DNA from: DASUCS01 sp041166385 | GTDB taxonomy: Bacteria; Actinomycetota; Acidimicrobiia; Acidimicrobiales; JACDCH01 | Direction of reading: 5' to 3' | NCBI GenBank assembly: GCA_041166385.1 | Contig: JBEEFW010000087.1 | Coordinates: 25,980-89,979 of the forward strand | DNA: 64,000 bases | Part shown: piece by piece, positions 16,810 to 29,347 of the stretch | Numbering within the stretch: the stretch's first letter is position 1 | Layout: each line of letters begins with the position of its first letter | Position numbers and translations under genes: made by a program | Notes under the pieces: generated by a model | What the model saw: the letters and a program-made list of their open reading frames with translations, nothing else | Told to the model about the DNA's origin: nothing | Database searches by the model: none

Positions 16810-17592
16810 CTACGTATTCTGCGCCGTCATCCCACCGTCGACCACCAAGACGGCACCGTTGATGTACGAACTCGCCGGCAAGGCCAGCGACAGCGTGGCG
16901 TGCGCCACCTCTTCCGGATCGCCGTAGCGCTTCAGCGGCACCCGCCGCCGTGCGAACTTTGTCTTCGCTTCGTCGGGAATGAGCGATGTCATCCCCGTGT
17001 GGATCGGACCGGGGCACACGCAGTTGACGGTCACCCCTCGCGCGCCGAGCTCGACGGCGAGCCCGCGGGTCAATCCGATGACGCCGTGCTTCGACGCGGT
17101 GTACGGCGTGATGCCACCAGTGGCACCGACGCCTTCGGTCGATGCAATGTTCACGATCCGGCCCTCGCCGTTGCGCATCAGATGCGGAAGACAGGCGCGG
17201 ATGAGGCGCGTGTACGCCCGCAGGTTCACGTCCAGCGTGATGTCCCACACCGCGCTGTAGTCGACGCTCTCGATCGGGATCCCCATCGAGACACCCGCGT
17301 TGTTGACGAGGATGTCGATCGGGCCGTGATGCTCAACGATGTTGTCGACCACGCCGCGGACGCGCTCGTCATCACGAACGTCGAGCGACCACGCCGCGGC
17401 CTTGCCCCCGGCCTCCAAGATCTCTTCAGCCACCGCAGCCGCACCGTCGAGCGTGACATCGGTGACCGCGACGAACGCGCCTTCATCGGCGAACACGTGG
17501 GCGGTGGCCCGGCCCATCCCGCTGGCCGCCCCGGTGATCAACACGACACGACCCGCGACGGAACGGCTTCGAGTGGACAAGCGAGGGCTCAC
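16810..17592 (-). CDS. Short-chain dehydrogenase/reductase (FabG-like)
   Basis: A 260-residue classical SDR. It shows VLITGAASGMGRATA, the acidic VTDV strand end that favours NAD, NNAGVSMG, the catalytic Ser in NIASTEGVG, Tyr-x-x-x-Lys in YTASKHGVIGL and the C-terminal INGAVLVVDGGMTA. The Asp at the end of the second strand is visible evidence for NAD(H) preference. Substrate unknown. Start GTG at 17592; 23 bases separate it from the divergent small membrane-protein gene. Confidence 0.9.
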   Translation of the reverse strand: MSPRLSTRSRSVAGRVVLITGAASGMGRATAHVFADEGAFVAVTDVTLDGAAAVAEEILEAGGKAAAWSLDVRDDERVRGVVDNIVEHHGPIDILVNNAGVSMGIPIESVDYSAVWDITLDVNLRAYTRLIRACLPHLMRNGEGRIVNIASTEGVGATGGITPYTASKHGVIGLTRGLAVELGARGVTVNCVCPGPIHTGMTSLIPDEAKTKFARRRVPLKRYGDPEEVAHATLSLALPASSYINGAVLVVDGGMTAQNT

Positions 17593-17615
17593 AGCGCCGG
17601 ACAGTACCGTGCCCT

Positions 17616-17894
17616 GTGATGTTCGCTCGGATTGGCCCCGGCGATTGGGCGATGGCCATCTTCACGGCCGCGTTCGCTTGCATCCCACTCGGCATCTCGT
17701 TCTGGGCACTGCTCGACGCCGCCGCCCGCCCTGAGTGGGCGTGGGCCCTCGCCGGCAAGCGGCGGGTCGTGTGGATGGCCGCGATCATGTTCGGCATCCT
17801 CACCGTGATCGGCGGACTGATCATCTCGGCGTGGTACCTCACCGCCATCCGGCCGCGCATCGCGGACGCGGAGGACGGCGACATCAACGCTTGA
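17616..17894 (+). CDS. Small two-helix membrane protein, DUF2516-like
   Basis: A 92-residue protein with two hydrophobic helices (MAIFTAAFACIPLGISFWAL and VWMAAIMFGILTVIGGLII) joined by a short basic loop AGKRR, and an acidic tail. The arrangement, with a W-A-L-L-D-A-x-x-R-P motif after helix one, resembles the DUF2516 family of actinobacterial membrane proteins. No function is known. It starts at GTG 17616 with an ATG as second codon, and converges with the glycosyltransferase gene, overlapping by 11 bases. Confidence 0.65.
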   Translation: MMFARIGPGDWAMAIFTAAFACIPLGISFWALLDAAARPEWAWALAGKRRVVWMAAIMFGILTVIGGLIISAWYLTAIRPRIADAEDGDINA

Positions 17895-18738
17895 TCAGCA
17901 GGTGTGCCGGTGGAGCACCGAACCGGCCGCGCAGGAAGTCGACGAGCCCACGCACCCGGCCCTCGACGTTCCAGTACGGACCGCGACGCGCGGGCACCAC
18001 CGCACCCGAGGCGAGGTGCCACAGCGCGATACAGAAACGGATGAAGGCGTGGTACCGACCGGAGTGATCGCGCACGAGCAGCAGCGTGTTGCGCAGCTGG
18101 AGGTAGTCGATCGCGGCCGACGCCGATCCGACGTACGGGTTCTTCACCATCGCGCCGCGCACGAGCCCGGACTCCCAACCGGCAGCCTTCGCTCGCAGCG
18201 CCAGGTCGGCTTCCTCGCAGTAGGCGAAGTAGCGCTCGTCGAAGATGCCCACCTCGTCGAGGCAGGCGCGCCGAGCGAACATCAGCGTGCCGTGGGGATG
18301 CCCGGCCGGCTCCCAGCCTTCGTTGACGGTCGCGGGTGCGAGGATCCCGCCGAAGTACGGATCGATGACCGGAGTGGCTCCGTCGCCGACGTCGGCACAA
18401 GCGAGCCCAGCACGTGGCCGCTGACCCAGCACGCTGAGCATGTGACGCAAGCAGGTCGGCTCGGGCAACGCGTCGTGTGGCGCGAGCACCACCCACTCCC
18501 CCGCCTCCGCATCGTCGAGGAACTTGCGGTACCCGACGTTGGCCGCGGGGCCGAAGCCGAGATTGGCACCCATGCGCCGGGTCTCGACGTCGTCACCTTC
18601 GAACCGAGGAACGGTGGTCGATCCGTTGTCCACGATCGTGATTTGGACGGGGACGTCTTGCGCGCGGAACGCGTCGATCGTGTCGATCAGACGCTCGGGT
18701 TGGTCGCGGTGCACGATGACGACCGCAATGGGTTGCAC
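17884..18738 (-). CDS. GT2-family glycosyltransferase, rhamnosyltransferase-like
   Basis: A 284-residue GT-A fold glycosyltransferase. VVIVHRDQPERLIDTIDAF begins the nucleotide-sugar domain, TIVDNGST holds the first Asp region, NLGFGPAANVGYRKFL is typical of WcaA/RfbN-like rhamnosyltransferases and DERYFAYCEEADLALRAKA contains the acceptor-side ED motif. No membrane helices, so it probably acts on lipid-linked sugars at the inner face of the membrane. It starts nine bases after the gltD stop on the same strand and may be transcribed with gltBD, though the functional link is unclear. Confidence 0.85.
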   Translation of the reverse strand: MQPIAVVIVHRDQPERLIDTIDAFRAQDVPVQITIVDNGSTTVPRFEGDDVETRRMGANLGFGPAANVGYRKFLDDAEAGEWVVLAPHDALPEPTCLRHMLSVLGQRPRAGLACADVGDGATPVIDPYFGGILAPATVNEGWEPAGHPHGTLMFARRACLDEVGIFDERYFAYCEEADLALRAKAAGWESGLVRGAMVKNPYVGSASAAIDYLQLRNTLLLVRDHSGRYHAFIRFCIALWHLASGAVVPARRGPYWNVEGRVRGLVDFLRGRFGAPPAHLLIKR

Positions 18739-18747
18739 GAACCAGTG

Positions 18748-20196
18748 CTACATCAGCGGGCGGGCGTCGGGCGAAATCGGTGACGGCAATGCGGTCGTGC
18801 CCATCAGCCATTCGTCCACCGCGGCCGCACACGCACGTCCTTCGGCGATCGCCCACACGATGAGGCTTTGTCCGCGGCCCATGTCGCCGGCAACAAAGAC
18901 ACCGTCGCGGTTCGTGGCGAACTGGCCGTCGCGGGCGACGTTGCCGCGCTCGTTGATCTCGACACCGAGCTTCTCGAGCAAGCCATGGCGCTGCGGGCCG
19001 ACAAACCCCATCGCGAGCAACACGATCTCGCACTGCAGCTCGAAGTCGCTGCCTTCGACCTTCACGAACTTGCCGTCGACCATCTCGACTTCGTGGGCCC
19101 GTAGTGCCCGCACGTGGCCGTCGTCGTCGCCGAGGAAGCACTCGGTGTTGACGGAGAAGACGCGCTCGCAACCTTCTTCGTGAGCCGACGACGTGCGGAA
19201 GATGAACGGCCACGTCGGCCACGGGTTCGCGTCCGGCCGCTCGTCCGGAGGCCGAGCGAGGATCTCGAACTGGTGGATCTCCGCCGCACCATGACGAATG
19301 GCCGTGCCGAGGCAGTCGGCGCCCGTGTCGCCGCCACCGATGATCACGACGTGCTTGCCGTGCGCGGTGATCGGCGTCTCCTCGAGATCGCCTTCCTGCA
19401 CCCGGTTGGCCCACGGCAGGTACTCCATCGCCTGGTAGATGCCCTCGAGCTCGCGACCAGGGATCGGCAGATCGCGCCACGCCGTCGCGCCACCGGCAAG
19501 GACGACCGCGTCGTATTGGTCGAGCTCCGTGACGGGGATGTTGCCGCCGATGTCCGCGTTCGTGCGGAACACCGTGCCTTCGGCTTCCATCTGCTCCACG
19601 CGCCGCTGGAGAAAGCGCTTCTCCATCTTGAACTCGGGGATGCCGTAGCGGAGCAAGCCGCCGATGCGATCGGCGCGCTCGTACACGACCACGTCGTGCC
19701 CGGCACGCGTGAGCTGCTGGGCGGCCGCGAGCCCACTCGGGCCGGAACCGACGACCGCGACCCGGTCCCCCGTCTTCACCGACGGCGGCACAGGTACGAC
19801 CCACCCTTCATCCCACGCGCGGTCGACGATCGAGACCTCGACCTGCTTGATGGCGACGGGGTCCTGGTTGATGCCGAGCACGCACGCCGCTTCGCACGGC
19901 GCGGGACAAAGGCGACCGGTGAACTCAGGGAAGTTGTTCGTCGCGTGCAGGCGGTCGATCGCGTCGCGCCAGTGCTCGCGGTAGACGAGGTCGTTCCAGT
20001 CCGGGATGAGATTGCCGAGCGGACAGCCGTTGTTGCAGAACGGGATACCGCAGTCCATGCACCGCGACGCCTGCGCCCGCAGGTCGCCCTCCGGGAACGG
20101 CTCGTACACCTCCTGCCAGTCGAGGATGCGCACCGGTACCGGTCGACGCGTCGGCGTCTTGCGGCCGTACTTCAGGAACCCAGTGGGATCAGCCAT
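18748..20196 (-). CDS. gltD: Glutamate synthase (NADPH) small subunit
   Basis: The 482-residue beta subunit that passes electrons from NADPH through FAD and iron-sulfur clusters to the large subunit in ammonia assimilation. The N-terminus has the cluster-ligand cysteines (CMDCGIPFCNNGCPLGN and CPAPCEAAC), then the FAD motif AVVGSGPSGLAAAQQL, the second dinucleotide motif VVIIGGGDTGADC and GVFVAGDMGRGQSLIVWA near the C-terminus. The ATG at 20196 (MADPTGFL) has AGGGG about eight bases upstream. A 48-base palindrome lies between it and gltB, which is upstream on the same strand. Length is normal for the family. Confidence 0.95.
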   Translation of the reverse strand: MADPTGFLKYGRKTPTRRPVPVRILDWQEVYEPFPEGDLRAQASRCMDCGIPFCNNGCPLGNLIPDWNDLVYREHWRDAIDRLHATNNFPEFTGRLCPAPCEAACVLGINQDPVAIKQVEVSIVDRAWDEGWVVPVPPSVKTGDRVAVVGSGPSGLAAAQQLTRAGHDVVVYERADRIGGLLRYGIPEFKMEKRFLQRRVEQMEAEGTVFRTNADIGGNIPVTELDQYDAVVLAGGATAWRDLPIPGRELEGIYQAMEYLPWANRVQEGDLEETPITAHGKHVVIIGGGDTGADCLGTAIRHGAAEIHQFEILARPPDERPDANPWPTWPFIFRTSSAHEEGCERVFSVNTECFLGDDDGHVRALRAHEVEMVDGKFVKVEGSDFELQCEIVLLAMGFVGPQRHGLLEKLGVEINERGNVARDGQFATNRDGVFVAGDMGRGQSLIVWAIAEGRACAAAVDEWLMGTTALPSPISPDARPLM

Positions 20197-20211
20197 CGCC
20201 GCACCCCTTGC

Positions 20212-20259
20212 TTTTGACAGTACGGGCAACACACTTGTGTGTTGCCCGTACTGTCAAAA
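20212..20259. repeat. 48-bp palindromic repeat, copy 1 (between gltB and gltD)
   Basis: Begins TTTTGACAGTAC and ends GTACTGTCAAAA. The arms of 23 bases are perfectly complementary around a TT centre. The element lies in the gap between the gltB stop and the gltD start. Because it begins with T-run and ends with A-run on both strands, it is not an intrinsic terminator with a 3' U-tract. The same 48-base frame recurs at 54357 and 58298, which points to a dispersed intergenic element. Confidence 0.85.
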
Positions 20260-20270
20260 CGGACGTCGGG

Positions 20271-24806
<4,536 letters not shown>

Positions 24807-24934
24807 ACGCGTCATTCCGTTCGGGCGTCGGATCGATTCGGTCCAGGCGCTCTCGAGACAACATTGGCCCGACAGCTGTTCGGGAAGATTGTAGTCAGCG
24901 AGGCCCCCGAGAACGAACCGATACCGTTTCGCCC

Positions 24935-26014
24935 GTGCGGTGGCGAAGCGTCGGCTGGATCTTCGCGGCGGCACTCCTCCTGGCCTGCTGCTCGTTGCGG
25001 TCGGACGACTCGCCCGTCGTCGCGTCGGCCCCGCCCACGACGGCAACCACATCGACCTCGGCGTCCACCACCTCGACGACGTCAGCCCCGCAACCGGTGA
25101 CGATCGCCTTCGCCGGAGACATCAACTTCGAGGGGGCCATGGGCACCCGGCTCGCCCGAGATCCGCAGTCGGCCATCGGGCCGTTCACCGACGTGCTGTC
25201 CTCCGCCGACATCGCGGTCGGCAACCTGGAGACCGCGCTCGGAACCGGCGGCAGCCCCGAGAACAAGGACTTCACCTTCCAGGCGCCGCCGTCGGCGGTC
25301 GACGCGCTGCGGGCCGGCGGCTTCGACGTCGTGAGCATGGCCAACAACCACGGCCGCGACTTCGGTCCTGACGGCCTCGAGGAGTCACTCGCGATCAAGG
25401 AAGCGCAGCCCGACCGGCTCATCATCGGCATCGGTCGCAACGATGCTGAGGCCTACGCGCCGTTCACCACGACCATCCGCGGCCAGCGCATCGCCGTGAT
25501 CGCCGCGACGCAGGTGCTCGACGGCGAACTCATCGACTCCTGGACCGCCACGCCGACCCACCCCGGGCTCGCGTCTGCCAAGCGTGTCGACGCGCTCGTC
25601 GCGGCCGTGCAACAGGCGCGGGCCAATGCCGACACCCTCGTCGTGTACCTGCATTGGGGCATCGAGCGAAACGACTGTCCGAGCGATGTGCAGAAGACCC
25701 TGGCGCAGCAGCTCGTCGACGCCGGCGCAGACATCATCATCGGCGGCCATGCGCACCGTGTGCAGGGAGCCGGGATGCTCGGCAACGCATTCGTGGGCTA
25801 CGGCCTCGGCAACTTCGATTTCACCGCGGTCGGTGCCGGCGCCGAGAAGACGGGCGTCATCCAGGTCACGGTGACCGGACGGCACATCGACAAGTACGAG
25901 TTCATCCCGGGCACCATCAGAGGCGCCGTCGCGACGCCGCTCGCCGACAACGACGCGCAGGTGGCGCTCGACTACTGGAACGGGTTGCGGGCGTGCACGG
26001 GCCTCACGGAGTGA
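24935..26014 (+). CDS. CapA-like lipoprotein, metallophosphatase-related fold
   Basis: A 359-residue exported protein of the PGA_cap/CapA family. A short signal peptide ends in LLLAC with Cys18 as probable lipidation site (Cys19 follows), then a Thr/Ser-rich linker, then the CapA domain: FAGDINFEG, GNLETAL, VSMANNHGRDFG, LHWGIE, IIGGHAHRVQG and YGLGNFDF. These residues follow the calcineurin-like metal-binding pattern. CapA relatives take part in poly-gamma-glutamate or other surface polymer handling; no other cap genes lie nearby, so the substrate is unknown. Start GTG 24935; the gap to gltB (128 bases) serves both genes. Confidence 0.87.
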   Translation: MRWRSVGWIFAAALLLACCSLRSDDSPVVASAPPTTATTSTSASTTSTTSAPQPVTIAFAGDINFEGAMGTRLARDPQSAIGPFTDVLSSADIAVGNLETALGTGGSPENKDFTFQAPPSAVDALRAGGFDVVSMANNHGRDFGPDGLEESLAIKEAQPDRLIIGIGRNDAEAYAPFTTTIRGQRIAVIAATQVLDGELIDSWTATPTHPGLASAKRVDALVAAVQQARANADTLVVYLHWGIERNDCPSDVQKTLAQQLVDAGADIIIGGHAHRVQGAGMLGNAFVGYGLGNFDFTAVGAGAEKTGVIQVTVTGRHIDKYEFIPGTIRGAVATPLADNDAQVALDYWNGLRACTGLTE

Positions 26015-26035
26015 GCCGCGAGCACCGGTCCGCGA

Positions 26036-26164
26036 CTACTTGTTGTCCCAGTCCTTGTGAGCCTGCTTCTTCGAGGCTTCCTTCTCGTGCTTGGCGGCCC
26101 GCTTTTCTTTGAGCGACCGGCCCGGTTTCTTGGCGTTGCCGGATGGCTTCGACTTTTCACCCAT
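26036..26164 (-). CDS. Small highly basic protein of 42 residues
   Basis: A 42-residue Lys-rich protein that begins MGEKSKPSGNAKKPGRSL and continues with an alternating Lys/Glu/Ala stretch (KEKRAAKHEKEASKKQ), ending DWDNK. It has no hydrophobic segment. Small basic proteins with a SLKEKRAAKK-like core recur in actinobacterial genomes, often next to unrelated genes, and no function is known; RNA or DNA binding is only a guess from charge. It sits between two plus-strand genes, 22 bases from the divergent oxygenase start. It is too short for most gene finders, and its codon use and start context support it being real. Confidence 0.6.
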   Translation of the reverse strand: MGEKSKPSGNAKKPGRSLKEKRAAKHEKEASKKQAHKDWDNK

Positions 26165-26186
26165 GCCGCCAGCGTAGGGTGCGCGC

Positions 26187-27140
26187 ATGGCTGAGGACCG
26201 GCACCTTCCGGTCGTCGACGTTTCCGGCGGGGTCGCCGCGGTCGCCGCCGAGATCGACGCCGCGTGCCAGGACATGGGGTTCTTCTTCGTCGCCGGGCAC
26301 GACGTGTCGATCGAGCTCCAGGACCGACTCGACGCGCTGGCCCGCGAGTTCTTTGCGATGGACGACGCCCGGAAAGCCACCATCGACATGAAGCTCGGCG
26401 GTCGAGCATGGCGCGGGTGGTTTCCCGTCGGTGGAGAGCTCACGTCTGGGCAGCCCGACATGAAGGAGGGGCTCTACTTCGGACAGGAGCTCCCGCCGAG
26501 CGACCGCCCTTTGCACGGACCGAACCTCTTCCCCGCAGAACCGGCTGCGCTGCGCGCGGCGGTGCTCGACTACATGCACGCGGTGACGCGGCTGGGCCAC
26601 ACGCTCCTGCGGGGGATCTCGCTCGGGCTCGGCCTCGACGAGGACTGGTTCGATCGCAACCTCACGGCCGACCCGCTCGTGCTGTTTCGCATCTTCCGCT
26701 ACCCCGCGCTCGCCAACGAGGACGAACGCTGGAGCGTCGGCGAGCACACGGACTACGGGCTCATCACGATCCTGTACCAGGATGACGCCGGCGGCCTGAG
26801 CGTGCGGAGCCCGCAGGGCTGGATCGACGTCCCGGCGATCCCGAACACCTTCGTCGTCAACCTCGGCGACATGCTGGAGCGGATGACCCGCGGACGGTAC
26901 AAGTCGACTCCTCACCGAGTGCACAACACCACCCGCGACCGGTTGTCGATGCCACTGTTCCTCGATCCGTCGTTCGACGCCGAGGTGTTGCCGGTGCCGG
27001 TCGACGACGGCGCCGATCGCGGAACCGGCGCCGACCGTTGGGATGGCGCCAGCGTCCACGAATGGTCCGGCACCTACGGCGACTACCTCCTCACGAAAGT
27101 GGGCCGGGTGTTTCCCGGACTGCGCGACGAGGTGCTCTAG
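26187..27140 (+). CDS. Isopenicillin-N-synthase-like Fe(II)/2-oxoglutarate dioxygenase
   Basis: A 317-residue dioxygenase with the N-terminal DIOX_N domain (LPVVDVSGGV) and the C-terminal double-stranded beta-helix. The facial triad is visible in GEHTDYGLITIL (His, Asp) and STPHRVHNTT (second His), with the RLSMPLFLDP stretch carrying the Arg that binds 2-oxoglutarate. Members oxidise small molecules such as gibberellins or ethylene precursors in plants and various substrates in bacteria; the substrate is unknown here. Convergent with the lytic transglycosylase gene; the two stops overlap by four bases. Confidence 0.89.
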   Translation: MAEDRHLPVVDVSGGVAAVAAEIDAACQDMGFFFVAGHDVSIELQDRLDALAREFFAMDDARKATIDMKLGGRAWRGWFPVGGELTSGQPDMKEGLYFGQELPPSDRPLHGPNLFPAEPAALRAAVLDYMHAVTRLGHTLLRGISLGLGLDEDWFDRNLTADPLVLFRIFRYPALANEDERWSVGEHTDYGLITILYQDDAGGLSVRSPQGWIDVPAIPNTFVVNLGDMLERMTRGRYKSTPHRVHNTTRDRLSMPLFLDPSFDAEVLPVPVDDGADRGTGADRWDGASVHEWSGTYGDYLLTKVGRVFPGLRDEVL

Positions 27141-27652
27141 CGGTCGAACGCGCGATGCAACTCGGCCGCTCGCGTGAGGACCGCTCGGACGTAGGACCAG
27201 GAGTGGTTGTAGTTCCAGATCGCCGACTCGTGCGTCGCGTCCTCGGTCACGCCGTTCGCACACAGCAACTTCGTCGCGCCGGCTAATGCGTCGCTGAGAT
27301 TCAGTGCGTCAGCCACACCGTTGTGATCGGCGTCGATGCCGTAGGCGGCCCATGTGTCGGGCAAGAACTGCATCGGTCCGATCGCACCCGCGGTCGACGT
27401 CGAGCCCTGCGACCCGCGGCTCGTCTCAACGTCGTGTATGGCGACGAGGATCAGCGGGTCGAGGCCCGGACACGCCGACGCGGCGCGCACGTACTTCTCG
27501 TAGTCCAGCGGAACGGCGGGTGTCGCCACCACCTTGTGGAGCGGGGCAGGCACTGCGCTGGCTGACACCACGTCGGAGATCGCCACCGCCAGACCCAGCA
27601 CCAGAACGGATGCCGTCAGCCCGGCGAGGAGCCGGCGGGGAGAGACTGCCAC
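27137..27652 (-). CDS. Exported lytic murein transglycosylase
   Basis: A 171-residue secreted enzyme that cleaves the glycan strands of peptidoglycan. A signal peptide (LLAGLTASVLVLGLAVAIS) is followed by the SLT fold: LILVAIHDVETSRG with the likely catalytic Glu, then AGAIGPMQFLPDTWAAYG, which is the strongest family signature, and YNHSWSYVRAVL. An EF-hand-like DADHNGVAD loop sits between, as in actinobacterial relatives. It is shorter than the usual 230-300 residues, lacking extra wall-binding domains. Confidence 0.88.
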   Translation of the reverse strand: MAVSPRRLLAGLTASVLVLGLAVAISDVVSASAVPAPLHKVVATPAVPLDYEKYVRAASACPGLDPLILVAIHDVETSRGSQGSTSTAGAIGPMQFLPDTWAAYGIDADHNGVADALNLSDALAGATKLLCANGVTEDATHESAIWNYNHSWSYVRAVLTRAAELHRAFDR

Positions 27653-27687
27653 CCCGGACCGCTACCCCACGGTCGATGGCCGCAACC

Positions 27688-28197
27688 TCACCCGATTCGA
27701 TCCGCGAGGTACGTGGAGAAATAGCCGCGGTACCGCTCCTGCAGCTGAGGCAACTGCCAGTCCTGCCCGTGGATGACCTTGCGGCACTCCGGCGCACCGC
27801 AGTGGCACTCCATCGCGTCGTTGGACGAGTCGAACATCGCGTAGTCGGTCGTGAGCTCCTCACCAGTTTCGACTTCACGCATGGCGACGAGCACCACGTT
27901 GCCCGCGAAGCCGACGTTCGGCGCACACGAGTGATTGATGAACAACATCACGGGTTCGTACTCGTCGTCGGAGAGCGCGACGAGGTGCAGGCCCTCGGCG
28001 ATCTGGATCTCGGAGTTCTGGAGCTGCTCGCTGAGTGTGCGCATCGTGGCCGTGTCGACGATGTGTCCACCTTTGACGGCGACGATGTCCCCTTTCGCAA
28101 TCGCCGTCACCGCAAACAGGCCGCGCCCGGCGATGCCGCTCGGTTCGCCCTTGCGGGCCTTCGGACAGATGTACGACGCCACCGATTCGCTCGCCAT
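27688..28197 (-). CDS. SET-domain protein (lysine methyltransferase-like)
   Basis: A 169-residue protein made of a single SET domain with a post-SET zinc motif. It shows GIAGRGLFA near the N-terminus (cofactor loop), FINHSCAPN at residues 87-94 (SAM and pseudo-knot), ELTTDYAMFD with the catalytic Tyr119, and Cys131-x-Cys133-x4-Cys138 (CHCGAPEC) for zinc. SET proteins methylate lysines using S-adenosylmethionine; bacterial substrates are mostly unknown. The ATG at 28197 was chosen; ATG at 28209 would add four residues. Divergent from the HAD gene, 40 bases apart. Confidence 0.85.
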   Translation of the reverse strand: MASESVASYICPKARKGEPSGIAGRGLFAVTAIAKGDIVAVKGGHIVDTATMRTLSEQLQNSEIQIAEGLHLVALSDDEYEPVMLFINHSCAPNVGFAGNVVLVAMREVETGEELTTDYAMFDSSNDAMECHCGAPECRKVIHGQDWQLPQLQERYRGYFSTYLADRIG

Positions 28198-28237
28198 GCA
28201 TTCGATCATGCCCGCTGACGCGGAGATACTGGGGCCG

Positions 28238-28852
28238 ATGCCGACCGAGATCGACGCTGTTGTCTTCGATCTCGGTGGCGTGTTGATCGACTGGAACCCG
28301 CGGCACCTGTACCGGCAGCTGTTCGAGGACGAAGCGGCGATGGAGGACTTCCTCGCCACCATCTGCACGTTGGAGTGGCACGTCGCCCACGACCTCGGCG
28401 AGAGCACAGCGGACTCGTGCGCCGCGCTCGCCCTTCAGCACCCGGAGCACGCCGCAATGATCCAGGCGTGGGCCGAGCGATCAGAGGACATGATCGGTGG
28501 CGCCATCGACGGCACGGTCGAGATCCTCGCCGACCTCGTGAAGGCCGGCGTGCGGTGCTACGTGCTCAGCAACATGGAGCCCGAGACGTTCCCGCTACGC
28601 CGCAAGCGATTCGAGTTCATCGACTGGTTCGACGGCCACGTGATCTCGGGGCTCGAGGGCGTGGTCAAACCCGACCCGACGATCTTCCGCCGGCTACTGG
28701 GGCGCTTCGACCTGCAACCGGCACGCACCGTATTCATCGACGACAGCGCGGTGAACATCGCGGCCGCCACCCAGTTGGGCATCCACGCGATCCACTTCGA
28801 GTCGTCCGCTCAGCTGCGGGCGCAGCTCCAGGAGCTCGACCTGCTCGAGTAA
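28238..28852 (+). CDS. HAD-superfamily hydrolase, YihX-like
   Basis: A 204-residue haloacid-dehalogenase-fold phosphatase. Motif I is FDLGGVLID with the nucleophile Asp; the usual second Asp is Gly, as normal in the YihX/2-haloacid subgroup. Motif II is LSNMEPETF, motif III KPDPTIFRRLLGRF, motif IV FIDDSAVNI. A helical cap lies between residues 20 and 85. Likely substrate is a sugar or nucleotide phosphate (family knowledge only). Convergent with the VOC gene, with three bases between the stops. Confidence 0.88.
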   Translation: MPTEIDAVVFDLGGVLIDWNPRHLYRQLFEDEAAMEDFLATICTLEWHVAHDLGESTADSCAALALQHPEHAAMIQAWAERSEDMIGGAIDGTVEILADLVKAGVRCYVLSNMEPETFPLRRKRFEFIDWFDGHVISGLEGVVKPDPTIFRRLLGRFDLQPARTVFIDDSAVNIAAATQLGIHAIHFESSAQLRAQLQELDLLE

Positions 28853-28855
28853 CGG

Positions 28856-29335
28856 CTACGACTTCTGGTAGCGCTTCGCCGGTGTGCCCGGTGGGTTCGA
28901 TGCACCCGGCACCGCGTCGGGATTGGCCACGCATACTTCGCACTCGAGGCCGTCGGGGTCGCGGAAGAACACGCTGAGGATCGACCCGAAGTCGGTGACG
29001 AAGTCGTCTGCGGCACCGCGAGCCATCAGGCGCTCACGGATCTCCTCGAACGACGCGATGGATTCCGCCTGCAGCGCCAAGTGGTCGATGCGGCCTCGTC
29101 CGAACATCGGCGTCTGGTGGTCGGCCTCGGTGTTCCCGGTGACCTGGAACACGTTGAGCTCCGCACTCGGCCCGACGTGGATCACGCTCATCCGCACGGG
29201 CCTCTCCCCGGCACCGGGCTCAGGCCCGTCTCGAAGCACCTGGGCATCGAACACGTCCTCGTAGAACGCGTGCAGCCGCTCGGTGTCGTTGGTGAGGATG
29301 GCAACGTGGTTGAACCCGGTGGTCAACATGGCCAC
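28856..29335 (-). CDS. Glyoxalase/VOC-superfamily protein
   Basis: A 159-residue metal-binding vicinal-oxygen-chelate protein with two beta-alpha-beta-beta-beta units. FNHVAILTND begins the first unit with a metal His, RIDHLALQAES opens the second with the second His, and SVFFRDPDGLECEVC contains the metal-ligand Glu region. Functions range from lyases to dioxygenases and resistance proteins; none can be assigned. Start is ATG 29335; an ATG two codons later is also usable. It follows the esterase gene on the same strand with a 12-base gap and may be co-transcribed with it. Confidence 0.85.
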   Translation of the reverse strand: MAMLTTGFNHVAILTNDTERLHAFYEDVFDAQVLRDGPEPGAGERPVRMSVIHVGPSAELNVFQVTGNTEADHQTPMFGRGRIDHLALQAESIASFEEIRERLMARGAADDFVTDFGSILSVFFRDPDGLECEVCVANPDAVPGASNPPGTPAKRYQKS

Positions 29336-29347
29336 AGCCTTGCACGA

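Noticed and set aside
20197..20232. Longer gltD frame starting within the palindrome (MLPVLSKARGAA...)
   Set aside because: The added residues are translated from the repeat. The ATG at 20196 has its own AGGGG ribosome site and begins with the conserved MADPTGFL.
24841..24893. A riboswitch or nitrogen-regulator box upstream of gltB
   Set aside because: I found only a TACAAT hexamer and no conserved nitrogen-regulator sequence or recognisable RNA fold in the 128-base divergent gap.
28238..28852. HAD protein as damaged because motif I reads DLG instead of DxD
   Set aside because: FDLGGVL is normal for the YihX/haloacid-like subgroup, so this is not a loss.
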